Shown here one piece after another: positions 8,681 to 16,292 of a stretch of 43,941 bases of DNA; the first letter of the stretch is position 1; each line of letters opens with the position of its first letter. The position numbers and the translations under genes were made by a program. Source of the stretch: Polyangiaceae bacterium (GTDB lineage Bacteria; Myxococcota_A; Polyangia; Polyangiales; Polyangiaceae); NCBI GenBank assembly GCA_020846005.1, contig JADLEQ010000047.1, positions 1 through 43,941 on the forward strand, in the 5' to 3' direction. Under the pieces are notes generated by a model. It did not search any database. It saw only the letters and a program-made list of their open reading frames with translations, and was not told the origin of the DNA.

Positions 8681-10096
8681 TCAGCTCCGCCCGCGCGCCG
8701 CGAGCGCCCCCAGGCACTGGTACGCGGCGTACTTGTAGGACTCGCTCAGCGTCGGGTGGTTGAACACCATGTCGATGAAGACGTCGACCTTGCCCCCGAG
8801 CTGGATCACCGCCTGGCCGATGTGCACGAGCTCGCTCGCGCGCTCCCCGATCACGTGGACACCGAGCACCAGCCGATCGGAGGCGCGCACGACGAGCTTG
8901 GTCACCCCCTCGAGATCCCCGGTGATCTGCCCGCGCGCGTTGTCCCGATAGAGCGCCTCGCCGACGACGTAGTCGATCCCGCGCTCACGGCACGTCTCCT
9001 CCGTCTCGCCGACGGCGCTCACCTCGGGGATCGTGTAGACGCCGTACGGCATCAGCTCCGCCACCGCCTTCTTGTACTCGAACCCGAAGGCGTGACACAC
9101 GGCGACCCGCCCCTGCTCCATGGACACCGAGGCGAGCGCGGGGAAGCCGATGGCGTCCCCCGCGGCCAGGATGTGGGGGACCTTCGTGCGATAGGCGGCG
9201 TCGACGGGGACGTAGCCGCGCTTGTCCATCTCGAGCCCCACGCGCTCGAGCTGGAGCGTGTCGGCGTTCCCCGTGCGCCCGGCGGCGAACAGGAGCTGCT
9301 CGGTGACGAGGGGCTCGCGGCCCTTCAGCTCGGTGGTGATCCGATCCCCGGTGCGCGCGATCTTGCCCCAGCTCACGCCGAGCTCGAAGCGCACGCCGAG
9401 CGCCTCCATGGCGCGCGTCAACCGCGCGACGATGCCCTTGTCGAGGAAGGGGAGGATGTCCGGGCGGGTGTCGGCCAGCACTACCTCCACGCCCAGCGCC
9501 GCAAACATGCACGCGTACTCGCAGCCGATGACGCCCGCCCCGAGGATGGTGAGCGAGCGTGGGAGCTGCGTGATGGTGAGGATCTCGTCGCTGTCGTGGA
9601 TGAGTTCGTCGTCGAAATCGATCTCCGGGGGGCGCCGCGGCCGCGAGCCGGTGGCGAGGAGGATGAAGTCCCCGTGGAGGAGGCGGCTGCCCTCGGCGCC
9701 GACCACCTCGACGGTGTGCGCGTCGGTGAAGCGGCCGGCGCCACGGAAGTAGCTCACGCCGTGGCGATCCAGGTTGGCGCGGATCCGCCCGGACTCGGCC
9801 CGCGCGATCGCCTTCTTGCGCGCCATGAGGCGGGGCACCGTGGCGTCCGGCTCGAGCGAGATCGCGACGCCGTAGAGGCTGCGCGACCGATGGCCCGACA
9901 GGTAGATGGCCGTCTCCCGCAGCGTCTTGCTCGGGAGCGTGCCGGTGTGGACCCCCGCGCCCCCGGGCTCGGGCTCTCGCTCTACGACGGCGACGCGCTT
10001 GCCGAAGAACGCGGCTTGCGCTGCGGCCTTCTCGCCCGCCGGCCCGCAGCCGAGGATCACCAGATCGAACCGCTCCGCGTCGCCAGGCGTGGCCAT
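8681..10096 (-). CDS. sthA: Soluble pyridine nucleotide transhydrogenase (Si-specific)
   Basis: FAD flavoprotein that exchanges hydride between NADPH and NAD+ in the cytosol. The 471 residues include an FAD-binding GCGPAG (residues 16-21), a second nucleotide motif LGAGVIGCEYA, and the C-terminal dimerisation and active-site segment NHPTLSESYKYA. The redox pair of dihydrolipoamide dehydrogenases (GTCLNVGCIPSK) is replaced by GAGVHTGTLPSK (residues 46-57), so both cysteines are gone. That excludes a disulfide oxidoreductase and supports SthA. Start ATG with TACGCT 8 nt upstream and no Shine-Dalgarno. The Gld-type ABC genes follow closely. Confidence 0.93.
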   Translation of the reverse strand: MATPGDAERFDLVILGCGPAGEKAAAQAAFFGKRVAVVEREPEPGGAGVHTGTLPSKTLRETAIYLSGHRSRSLYGVAISLEPDATVPRLMARKKAIARAESGRIRANLDRHGVSYFRGAGRFTDAHTVEVVGAEGSRLLHGDFILLATGSRPRRPPEIDFDDELIHDSDEILTITQLPRSLTILGAGVIGCEYACMFAALGVEVVLADTRPDILPFLDKGIVARLTRAMEALGVRFELGVSWGKIARTGDRITTELKGREPLVTEQLLFAAGRTGNADTLQLERVGLEMDKRGYVPVDAAYRTKVPHILAAGDAIGFPALASVSMEQGRVAVCHAFGFEYKKAVAELMPYGVYTIPEVSAVGETEETCRERGIDYVVGEALYRDNARGQITGDLEGVTKLVVRASDRLVLGVHVIGERASELVHIGQAVIQLGGKVDVFIDMVFNHPTLSESYKYAAYQCLGALAARGRS

Positions 10097-10104
10097 CGGC
10101 GTCG

Positions 10105-10110
10105 AGCGTA
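10105..10110 (-). promoter_or_regulatory. -10-like TACGCT before sthA
   Basis: GCTACGCT on the minus strand ends 8 nt before the sthA ATG, consistent with a leaderless or near-leaderless transcript. No good -35 box. Confidence 0.5.
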
Positions 10111-10174
10111 GCCAATCACGCGCGATCCGTAACCCGCAGAACGCGACGGCCCGCCCTGGGCGGGGGTCGCCCCG

Positions 10175-10558
10175 TCAGTTGGACGAGCGGTCCGGCCTGC
10201 CGAAGATGGCGTCCCACCCGGCCCGATACCCGTCCGAGCTGACGCGGGCCGGGCCCTTGCGGCGCGCGCCGGACGCCGCGGGCGGCGCCGCTCCGGCCGC
10301 CGCGGGCGCGGGCAACGCGGGAGGCGCGTGCACGACCTCGACATCGAACCAGCGCTCGGTGTCGGCCCGAGGGCGCAGCCGGACGACCTCGCCGTGGAGC
10401 GGCTGGCCGTCCCGGACCGGCCGCATGGCGCCGATCTCGAGGCGGTCCTCGCGGGCGCGGAGCACCACCTTGCCCGCGCCGTCCGGGGTCGGCCCGTGGA
10501 CGTAGAGCGCGTCGAGCGGCGCCGACTCTGGCCGGGTGTCGTCGGGATCGTCGGCCAA
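10175..10558 (-). CDS. Conserved hypothetical protein, 127 aa
   Basis: A small soluble protein. The core (LYVHGPTPDGAGKVVLRA, then DRLEIGAMRPVRDGQPLHGE and VVRLRPRADTERWFDVEVVH) looks like a compact beta-rich domain. An Ala/Pro linker and a basic C-terminus (GYRAGWDAIFGRPD) follow. I set the start at TTG 10556-10558 because TACCCT lies 9 nt upstream and the codons further up do not read like protein; a GTG at 10672 would add a basic, low-complexity N-terminus overlapping the divergent gene. I do not recognise a function. Confidence 0.7.
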   Translation of the reverse strand: MADDPDDTRPESAPLDALYVHGPTPDGAGKVVLRAREDRLEIGAMRPVRDGQPLHGEVVRLRPRADTERWFDVEVVHAPPALPAPAAAGAAPPAASGARRKGPARVSSDGYRAGWDAIFGRPDRSSN

Positions 10559-10567
10559 GGTGAGGTC

Positions 10568-10573
10568 AGGGTA
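10568..10573 (-). promoter_or_regulatory. -10-like TACCCT before the 127-aa gene
   Basis: TGCTACCCT on the minus strand, 9 nt before the proposed TTG start. It is one half of a divergent promoter region. Confidence 0.45.
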
Positions 10574-10630
10574 GCACGCGCGGGGGGCGCGACGACCCGC
10601 GGCGCCCGTGCCTCCCGCGACCGGCCGACG

Positions 10631-10636
10631 TAAGCT
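10631..10636 (+). promoter_or_regulatory. -10-like TAAGCT before the 197-aa gene
   Basis: TAAGCT ends 10 nt before the ATG at 10647. It is the divergent partner of the TACCCT at 10568-10573. Confidence 0.45.
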
Positions 10637-10646
10637 GAGCCTCCGG

Positions 10647-11240
10647 ATGGTGACGAAGCCCCACGCCCCCACCCCGCGCGACGGTGCGGACGCGCTCGCG
10701 GGGTGGGCCCGCCAGCAGCGGTATGTCTTCGAGCCGTGGCCCGATCAGGGGTGGTTCCGGCGGTGGGAGCCGTACGAGGCGCTGGTGAGCGCGGGCGCGT
10801 ACTTCAGCGCGGTGTCCGCGCCGCTGCCGCCGGGCAGCGTGACGCTAGCGGAGCCCTGGTACGCGGACCCGGACGTCGAGCCGCTGGATCGCACGCTGGT
10901 CGCCTGGGTCTCCCACCCGAAGCTCGTCCGCCACGCCGCCGCCCGGGGCGGGGACCACTTCAACACGCGCGTCTCGTACCTGGAAAGCCCGCCGATGCCG
11001 CGCGTGCAGCTCGGCGACCCGGAGTGGGACCCGCACCTGGTCACGATGGCCGCGTCGAGCGCGGAGGCGGCCGCCGCGTTCCCCCGACCCGCGCGCGACG
11101 TGCTCCGCCGCGCGCGGTTCGTCGGGCACGTGGAGGTGCGCCCCGGCGGGATGGTGCTCCACGTGGCGGGGATCCGGCCGGAGCCCGCGGGCGCCGAGCG
11201 TTTGCTCCGACTCGCCACGGCGCTCGTCGCCGCGTACTGA
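10647..11240 (+). CDS. Conserved hypothetical protein, 197 aa
   Basis: A soluble protein rich in Trp near its N-terminus (GWARQQRYVFEPWPDQGWFR). It has no signal peptide, no membrane helix and no motif I can name. The frame stays open upstream to 10608, but ATG 10647 is preferred because of the -10-like hexamer 10 nt before it and because the upstream residues look non-coding. It is divergent from the 127-aa gene and convergent with the Cys-rich protein at 11268, with only 27 nt between the two stops. Confidence 0.75.
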   Translation: MVTKPHAPTPRDGADALAGWARQQRYVFEPWPDQGWFRRWEPYEALVSAGAYFSAVSAPLPPGSVTLAEPWYADPDVEPLDRTLVAWVSHPKLVRHAAARGGDHFNTRVSYLESPPMPRVQLGDPEWDPHLVTMAASSAEAAAAFPRPARDVLRRARFVGHVEVRPGGMVLHVAGIRPEPAGAERLLRLATALVAAY

Positions 11241-11267
11241 CTCCGCGCGCCGCCGCGACGCCCCCCG

Positions 11268-12389
11268 CTAGAACGGACCGCCGCCGCCGTTGGTGCAGTT
11301 GACGCACTCGGGGAGCTGCGCGTTGGCTGGGTCCGCGCACTCGAGCGGGCAGTAGTTCACCGTCTGGAACACCTTCTGCACGCGGTCGCACTCGTCGCTG
11401 GTGCCGTCCACGCTCATCTCCGCGTAGCCGCCGTTGTCGACGAACCGCTGCGCACACTGCGTCTGCGCGGGGCTCGTGATCCAGCTCTGCAGGTCGGGGA
11501 ACGGCTGCGCGACGTTCGCCGTGCCGTAGTAGGCGGAGGTGCACACGCGCTGCATCGTGCAGTCCCCGGCGCTCGGCGTCGCCCCCGGCGACGAGAGCGC
11601 CTTCAGCGTGAAGCAGAGCTCGAAGAACCCGGTGCAGTCGGCGGTCACGGTGTTCGCGCTCCACGGCTGGCTCGGCTTGAGCCCGGTGTTGAAGTCGACG
11701 CTGCCGGCGGCCGGGCAGCTCCCCGGCGGGATGGTGGAGACCGCGCCCGCGACGACGTTGGCGCCGGACGTGAAGAAGCACGGGCTGAGGTTGCTGATCT
11801 GCCAATACCCTCCGCTGAAGCACTGGCACGCCGCGCCGCCCGTCGAGCCGAGCGGCTCGTAGGTGTTCGGGTCGACCCCGGTGAAGCCCTGGCAGGCCCC
11901 CCAGGCGAGTCGCTCGCCGTCCGCGGAGCAGGTGGTGACGCCGTCGGCGCAGTCTCCGCGGTTGCGGTTCCGGCGATACCCGGGCCAGCAAGGGGCCGTT
12001 ACGCCGAGCGTCGGGCACGGGCACCCCGCGAGGTTCTTGTCCGCGGGGCACTCCGGCGTGCCGCCGGGCGCCGGAGGCTGGGCGCCGCCGTCGCAGGAGA
12101 GCGGGGGCGGGTCGTCGACGAAGTACTCCTCGGCGGTGTAGTCCTTCCCCGCCTGCACATCGAGCCCGATACCCCCACCCTGGCTCCCGGCGGCGGCGCC
12201 CGCCGCGCCCGCCTGCCCGCCGCCGCCCGTGGCGCCGCTCCCCGTCGCCGCGGCGCCCCCGCCAGCCGCGGCGCCCCCGCCGTCGGCCGAGCAGTGGCCG
12301 AGCGCCACGAGCCAGAGCGGCGCGCTCGCCGCGAGCGCCATCGTCCGCGCCACCGCGCGCCTCGTCCTCGTCTTCGTCAAGACCGACAT
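11268..12389 (-). CDS. Cys-rich secreted protein or lipoprotein
   Basis: About 373 residues. The signal peptide is TRTRRAVARTMALAASAPLWLVALGHC; the Cys could be lipidated but the box ALGHC is not canonical. A Gly/Ala stalk follows (about 30-65), then a domain with more than 20 cysteines. It includes a CPCPTLGVTAPCWPGYRRNR...GDCADGVTTCSADGE...WGACQG pattern, which I have seen in secreted Myxococcota proteins with a C-x-W-P-G repeat-like fold. The C-terminus is CPLECADPANAQLPECVNC. ATG at 12389 is preferred over further upstream because it begins the signal peptide. It is probably cell-surface or periplasmic and disulfide-rich. Function unknown. Confidence 0.82.
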   Translation of the reverse strand: MSVLTKTRTRRAVARTMALAASAPLWLVALGHCSADGGGAAAGGGAAATGSGATGGGGQAGAAGAAAGSQGGGIGLDVQAGKDYTAEEYFVDDPPPLSCDGGAQPPAPGGTPECPADKNLAGCPCPTLGVTAPCWPGYRRNRNRGDCADGVTTCSADGERLAWGACQGFTGVDPNTYEPLGSTGGAACQCFSGGYWQISNLSPCFFTSGANVVAGAVSTIPPGSCPAAGSVDFNTGLKPSQPWSANTVTADCTGFFELCFTLKALSSPGATPSAGDCTMQRVCTSAYYGTANVAQPFPDLQSWITSPAQTQCAQRFVDNGGYAEMSVDGTSDECDRVQKVFQTVNYCPLECADPANAQLPECVNCTNGGGGPF

Positions 12390-12517
12390 CGTGCTTCGAG
12401 CCTCCACCGATGAGCGTGCCGCCCGATCGCGGGCGCGAGGTGGACCGTGGCAGAGGCGCGGAGCCTGCGCAATCGGCGCCGCGCGGGACGCGCGGCCGGA
12501 AGCCGGGACCCCGGTGC

Positions 12518-12523
12518 TACGCT
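12518..12523 (+). promoter_or_regulatory. -10-like TACGCT upstream of the creB-like gene
   Basis: GCTACGCT lies 59 nt before the ATG of the response regulator. This differs from the leaderless arrangement of its neighbours. An in-frame GTG at 12547 is closer and could be an alternative start. Confidence 0.35.
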
Positions 12524-12582
12524 TCCGTCGTGTCGGCAAACGGACGGTGTGCTTGCGTGCGGCGCTCGCGGGGATCGGCTTG

Positions 12583-13293
12583 ATGCAGCGCGTCTTGATC
12601 GTGGAGGACGAAGCGGCGATCGCGGAGTCGGTCGCGTACGCGCTCCGCCGCGATGGCTTCGCGGTGGATCTCGCGGCGAGCTGCGCCGAGGCGACGCTCG
12701 CGCTGCCCGGCGCCGAGCTCGTGATCCTCGACCTCATGCTGCCGGACGGCAGCGGCTTCGATCTGATCGGCCGCTGGCGGCGAGCCGGCGCGCGCCAGCC
12801 CGTCATCGTGCTGTCGAGCCGCGACGGCGAGGCGGACCGAGTGGCCGCGCTCGAGACGGGCGCGGACGACTACGTGACCAAGCCGTTCTCGCCACGCGAG
12901 GTCGTCGCGCGCGTGCGCGCCGTGCTGCGGCGCGCCGGGAGCCTGCCGCCGGCGGTCGTCCCCGCGTCACACCATGCGCTGACCGTCGACGAAGCGACGC
13001 GGCGCGCGCGCGTCGCCGGTCAGCCGCTCGAGCTCACGAAGGTCGAGTTCGAGCTGCTGGCGGCGCTGCTCGAGACGCCGGGACGGGTCTACACCCGCTC
13101 GCAGCTCATCGACCGCGTGTGGGGCGACGGCTTCGCGATCGGCGATCGCACCATCGACTCGCACGTGAAGGCGCTGCGCCGGAAGATCGGCGACGCCGGC
13201 GGGGACGCGAGCCTGGTCGAGACCGTGCGTGGCGTCGGGTATCGCGCGGCCGAGCCGGGCGCGGCGGCCCCCCCGGGCGAGCGCGAGCCGTGA
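12583..13293 (+). CDS. CreB-like OmpR-family response regulator
   Basis: 236 residues: receiver domain (1-115) with acidic pocket E8-D9, phosphoacceptor D50 (VILDLMLPDGSG), a switch Ser, and the Lys in DDYVTKPFSPREV. A winged-helix DNA-binding domain follows (about 135-228: LELTKVEFELLAALLETPGR and RTIDSHVKALRRKIG). KPFSPREV-ARVR and MQRVLIVEDE-IAES resemble E. coli CreB, and the partner kinase resembles CreC. The ATG puts the standard N-terminus at residue 1. Its stop overlaps the kinase start as GTGA. It would act as a transcription factor on tandem direct repeats; a candidate site is at 14729-14744. Confidence 0.92.
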   Translation: MQRVLIVEDEAAIAESVAYALRRDGFAVDLAASCAEATLALPGAELVILDLMLPDGSGFDLIGRWRRAGARQPVIVLSSRDGEADRVAALETGADDYVTKPFSPREVVARVRAVLRRAGSLPPAVVPASHHALTVDEATRRARVAGQPLELTKVEFELLAALLETPGRVYTRSQLIDRVWGDGFAIGDRTIDSHVKALRRKIGDAGGDASLVETVRGVGYRAAEPGAAAPPGEREP

Positions 13294-14723
13294 CCGATCC
13301 CGCGAGCACGCTCCGACTGACCCTGGTCGCGGCCGCGGCGATTGGGCTCATCCTGTTCGTCGCGTTCGTCGTGGCGCGCCTGCTCCGGGCGACGCGCCGC
13401 GGGATTTCGATCCGGATGCAGGTCTTCCTCGCGCTCGCGTTCATCGTCGGGGCCTTCGCGTTCGGCCTCGGGCTGATGGTGATTGATCGGATCGAGGCCC
13501 GGGCGGTGCGGCTCGCCGATCAGGCCGCCCGCGACGAGGCCGCCAGCATCGCGGGCGTGCTCGAGGGTGAGGTGGCGCGTGACACCGTCCGCCTGGAGGA
13601 CCTGGCCGCGCGGCTCGAGGCGGAGCGCGCGCGGGGCGCGTCGCTCCGGATCGAGCTGCTCGACGCGCGGGGTGGGGTGCTCTTCCCCGCGGGCGAGCCG
13701 AGCGCCGCGGGGCGCCCCGGTACCGTCCACGTCGACGCCCCCGTGCGCAAGCGCGGCGACGTGGTCGGCGCGGTCCGCGTGGTGAAGCCGACCGTCGTCA
13801 TGCAGCAGATGTTGGCGGATTTCGCCCCCACCGTGCTCGTCATCAGCTTGGTGCTCGGCGCGGCGGCGGCGCTCGCCGCGATGTGGATCGGGCGCGCCAT
13901 CTCGGAGCCCATCGAGCGACTCTCGGCGTTCGCCGAGCGCGTCTCGTCGGGGGAGCGGACGGCGGCGCCACCTGCGGTGTTCGGCCGCGAGGTGATGCGC
14001 CTCTCGCGTTCCATCGACTCGATGCGACGCGATCTCGAGGGGCGACCGTTCGTGGAGACGTTCGCCGCGGATCTGTCGCACGAGCTCAAGAACCCGGTCG
14101 CCGCCGTGCGGGCCAGCGCAGAGCTGCTCGAGGAGGGCGCGCTCGACGACCCGGAGGCTGCGCGGAGGTTCGTCACGCGCATCCGCGAGTCGACAGAGCG
14201 GATCGAGCGGCTGCTGGCAGATCTGCTGGGCCTGGCGCGGATCGAGGCGCGCGGCATCGAGTCCTTCGCGCCGATCGATCTCGGGCGCGTCGCGCGGGAC
14301 GCGATCGCCGCGCTCGACGTGCCGCCAGGGAGGCTCCGGCTCACCACGGAGGGCGACGTGCGCGTCCGCGGCGACGCGAGCTGGCTCGGGCGAGCGATCA
14401 CGAACCTCGTCGACAACGCCCTGGCGCACGGAGCGGCGGGAGGCGCGATCGCCGTGCGCGTGGCCCGCGCGCCGCGCGGCGTGACGGTCGTCGTCACGAG
14501 CCGCGGCGCGGTCGAACCGAACGTGCGCAAGCGGGTCTTCCGCCGCTTCGTCACCACCCGCGCCGAGCGCGGCGGCACCGGGCTCGGGCTCGCCATCGTC
14601 CGAGCGATCGCCGAGGCCCACGGGGGCGCGGCCGAGCTGGCGGCCGCAGGGCCGCCCGCCGTCGAGTTCCGGCTCGTCCTGCCGCCGGCCCCGCTCCTGG
14701 CGCCCGCCGAGCCCGAGGAGTAG
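13290..14723 (+). CDS. CreC-like sensor histidine kinase with a degenerate G1 box
   Basis: 477 residues, GTG start coupled to the regulator. Hydrophobic segments lie at about 11-32, 45-64 and 182-200, one more than E. coli CreC. An extracytoplasmic sensor region lies between the last two, followed by HAMP-like (about 203-250), the HisKA H-box SHELKNP with H264, N-box NLVDNA (372-377) and G2 GGTGLGLAIV (428-437). The G1 box, normally DxGxG, reads S404-R-G-A-V, so the adenine-contacting Asp and the second Gly are missing. VGAVRVVKPTVVM and MRRDLEGRPFVETF match CreC (VGVLSVGKPNAAM; MRVKLEGKNYIEQY). Activity as a kinase is therefore uncertain. Confidence 0.9.
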   Translation: MTDPASTLRLTLVAAAAIGLILFVAFVVARLLRATRRGISIRMQVFLALAFIVGAFAFGLGLMVIDRIEARAVRLADQAARDEAASIAGVLEGEVARDTVRLEDLAARLEAERARGASLRIELLDARGGVLFPAGEPSAAGRPGTVHVDAPVRKRGDVVGAVRVVKPTVVMQQMLADFAPTVLVISLVLGAAAALAAMWIGRAISEPIERLSAFAERVSSGERTAAPPAVFGREVMRLSRSIDSMRRDLEGRPFVETFAADLSHELKNPVAAVRASAELLEEGALDDPEAARRFVTRIRESTERIERLLADLLGLARIEARGIESFAPIDLGRVARDAIAALDVPPGRLRLTTEGDVRVRGDASWLGRAITNLVDNALAHGAAGGAIAVRVARAPRGVTVVVTSRGAVEPNVRKRVFRRFVTTRAERGGTGLGLAIVRAIAEAHGGAAELAAAGPPAVEFRLVLPPAPLLAPAEPEE

Positions 14724-14728
14724 CAGAA

Positions 14729-14744
14729 ATTACTGCATCATTAC
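14729..14744 (+). promoter_or_regulatory. Direct repeat ATTAC-N6-ATTAC, candidate CreB-like box upstream of uppS
   Basis: Two copies of ATTAC start exactly 11 bp apart (14729 and 14740) in an A+T-rich island 6 nt after the kinase stop. The geometry equals the known E. coli CreB tag (TTCAC-N6-TTCAC) and is general for OmpR-family regulators. The rest of the 140-nt gap to uppS is GC-rich without an obvious -10. Confidence 0.45.
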
Positions 14745-14863
14745 GCGAGGTTGCGACCGCCGACGCGATCTCCACCAAAGCTCCACACACCGCCCCCGCG
14801 GGCTGCGCTTGGCTCGGGCACCTTCCCTACCGGGGCACCACCCCCGGAACCAGGAGCACGAGC

Positions 14864-15628
14864 TTGGAAAAGAAGCGCACACCGCGACACGTCGCGATCA
14901 TCATGGACGGCAACGGCCGCTGGGCGCAGGCCCGAGGCCTCGACCGAACGGAGGGCCACGCCGAGGGCGCGCGCGCGGTGCGCGACGCGGTGGAGACCGC
15001 GGCGCGGATCGGCATCGAGTACCTCACGCTCTACGCGTTCAGCAACGCGAACTGGCAGCGCCCGCGCGCGGAGGTCGAGGCGCTGATGCGGCTGCTGGTG
15101 GACTTCGCCCGGAGGGAGCGGGCGGAGCTCCGCGCGCAAGGGATCCGGACGGTCGTCATCGGGCAGCTCGAGGAGCTCCCCACGGCCACTCGGCAGGCCG
15201 TGGAGGATCTGATGGCGTACACCGCCGACGGCCAGCAGATGACGCTTTCGCTCGCGCTCTCGTACGGCGGCCGGCAAGACATCGTCGAGGCCGCGCGCGC
15301 TCTCGCGGTGCGCGCCCGCGCCGGGCTAGTGCTCCCCGAGGAGATCGACGTGGACTTCTTCCACCGCGAGATGTCGACGTCGCGCCTCCCCGACGTGGAT
15401 CTCCTGATCCGGACGGGCGGCGAGACCCGCGTGAGCGACTTCCTGCTGTTCGAGGCGGCGTACGCCGAGCTCTGCTTCCTCGACCTCATGTGGCCGGATT
15501 TCCGCCCGGCGACGCTGGTCGAGTGTGTCGAACGCTACGGCGCCAAGGAGCGGCGGTTCGGCCGCACGAGCGCGCAGGTGCAGTCGGCGAGCGGGCGCGC
15601 GTTCGACCCCATCGACCAGGGGCTCTGA
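14864..15628 (+). CDS. uppS: Isoprenyl transferase (undecaprenyl diphosphate synthase)
   Basis: Cytosolic cis-prenyltransferase that elongates farnesyl diphosphate with isopentenyl diphosphate to C55, the lipid carrier for peptidoglycan and O-antigen. The 254 residues match the family (E. coli 253). Motifs: catalytic D in IIMDGNGRWAQ (residues 12-22), YLTLYAFSNANWQRPRAEV, and the C-terminal RTGGETRVSDFLLFEAAYAE, where the usual SNF is SDF. Start TTG, supported by an AGGAG Shine-Dalgarno 7 nt upstream. Upstream sits the CreBC-like pair with its direct repeat, so uppS may be its target. Confidence 0.95.
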   Translation: MEKKRTPRHVAIIMDGNGRWAQARGLDRTEGHAEGARAVRDAVETAARIGIEYLTLYAFSNANWQRPRAEVEALMRLLVDFARRERAELRAQGIRTVVIGQLEELPTATRQAVEDLMAYTADGQQMTLSLALSYGGRQDIVEAARALAVRARAGLVLPEEIDVDFFHREMSTSRLPDVDLLIRTGGETRVSDFLLFEAAYAELCFLDLMWPDFRPATLVECVERYGAKERRFGRTSAQVQSASGRAFDPIDQGL

Positions 15629-15632
15629 TCGG

Positions 15633-15651
15633 GCCCGGGCGCGGCCCGGGC
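15633..15651 (+). terminator. Hairpin after uppS
   Basis: GCCCGGGC-GCG-GCCCGGGC, an 8-bp perfect stem with a 3-nt loop, four nt after the uppS stop and before the convergent lipoprotein stop. No U-tract. Confidence 0.5.
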
Positions 15652-15677
15652 GCCGCGCCGGCCGCGGGGGCGCGTCG

Positions 15678-16220
15678 TCAGAACTGGAATTCGACGGTGT
15701 TCAGGCTGGGCACCTTGTCGGCCCAGGTCACCTTGCGGATCTCTCGCGCCACGCACTCGGCGAGCTTCTTGTTCTTCGTGATCACGTCCACGCCGACGGC
15801 GCGGCCGTCGTACACCGCGACGCGCACCTTGAACTTGTCGGTGTCTCGCACCTTGCAGGGGGCGTAGATCTCAGGGTTCTGCAGCGGCTTGCCGAGCGTC
15901 TCCGCGTCGAGGTTGATGCGGGTGCCGCCCTGGGGCACGGCGTTGATGGCCTGGTCGACCGTCATCCCCTCGGTGAACTTCGGCCCCTCCGGCGGCGGCG
16001 GCTCGACCGCGGGCGGCGCGGCCGACGCCGAGGCGGCGGGCGGCGGCTCGGCGCTCGCGGCCGGCTCGGCCGAGGGCTCCGGCTCCGGATCCACCGGGCG
16101 CTTCGCGGGCTCGCTCAGCGCGGCCTGCCTCCCCGGCTCGGCGGGCGGCGCACCGCCGCCACACGCGAAGAAGACCCCGCAGCCCACCGACACGACCAGA
16201 CCGAGCACCGCGTTCCTCAT
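15678..16220 (-). CDS. Lipoprotein with Pro/Ala linker and small C-terminal domain
   Basis: 180 residues. Signal peptide MRNAVLGLVVSVGCGVFFAC with a lipobox-like FFAC, then a Pro/Glu/Ala-rich linker (20-78) and a globular C-terminal part of about 100 residues (FTEGMTVDQAINAVPQGGTR, later ECVAREIRKVTW and NTVEFQF). The ending resembles the AgmX/TonB-like C-terminal modules of Myxococcota, in which one residue set pairs with a conserved C-x-W-x-E/F strand; this is a weak impression. The ATG has TAGACT 6 nt upstream. Envelope location inferred; function unknown. Confidence 0.8.
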   Translation of the reverse strand: MRNAVLGLVVSVGCGVFFACGGGAPPAEPGRQAALSEPAKRPVDPEPEPSAEPAASAEPPPAASASAAPPAVEPPPPEGPKFTEGMTVDQAINAVPQGGTRINLDAETLGKPLQNPEIYAPCKVRDTDKFKVRVAVYDGRAVGVDVITKNKKLAECVAREIRKVTWADKVPSLNTVEFQF

Positions 16221-16226
16221 GGGCCC

Positions 16227-16232
16227 AGTCTA
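16227..16232 (-). promoter_or_regulatory. -10-like TAGACT, leaderless start of the 180-aa lipoprotein gene
   Basis: CCTAGACT on the minus strand, ending 6 nt before the ATG. Confidence 0.5.
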
Positions 16233-16277
16233 GGCGCGGGCCCGGCCGGGAGTCGAGCGGACTCGAGGAGCGCCTGG

Positions 16278-16283
16278 TAGAGT
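16278..16283 (+). promoter_or_regulatory. -10-like TAGAGT before the membrane-protein gene
   Basis: GGTAGAGT ends 9 nt before ATG 16293. It is divergent from the TAGACT at 16227-16232, so the 72-nt gap carries two back-to-back promoters. Confidence 0.5.
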
Positions 16284-16292
16284 GGTGCGGCG

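Noticed and set aside
8681..10096. Call as dihydrolipoamide dehydrogenase
   Set aside because: Both redox-active cysteines are absent and the motif GTLPSK is that of the soluble transhydrogenase.
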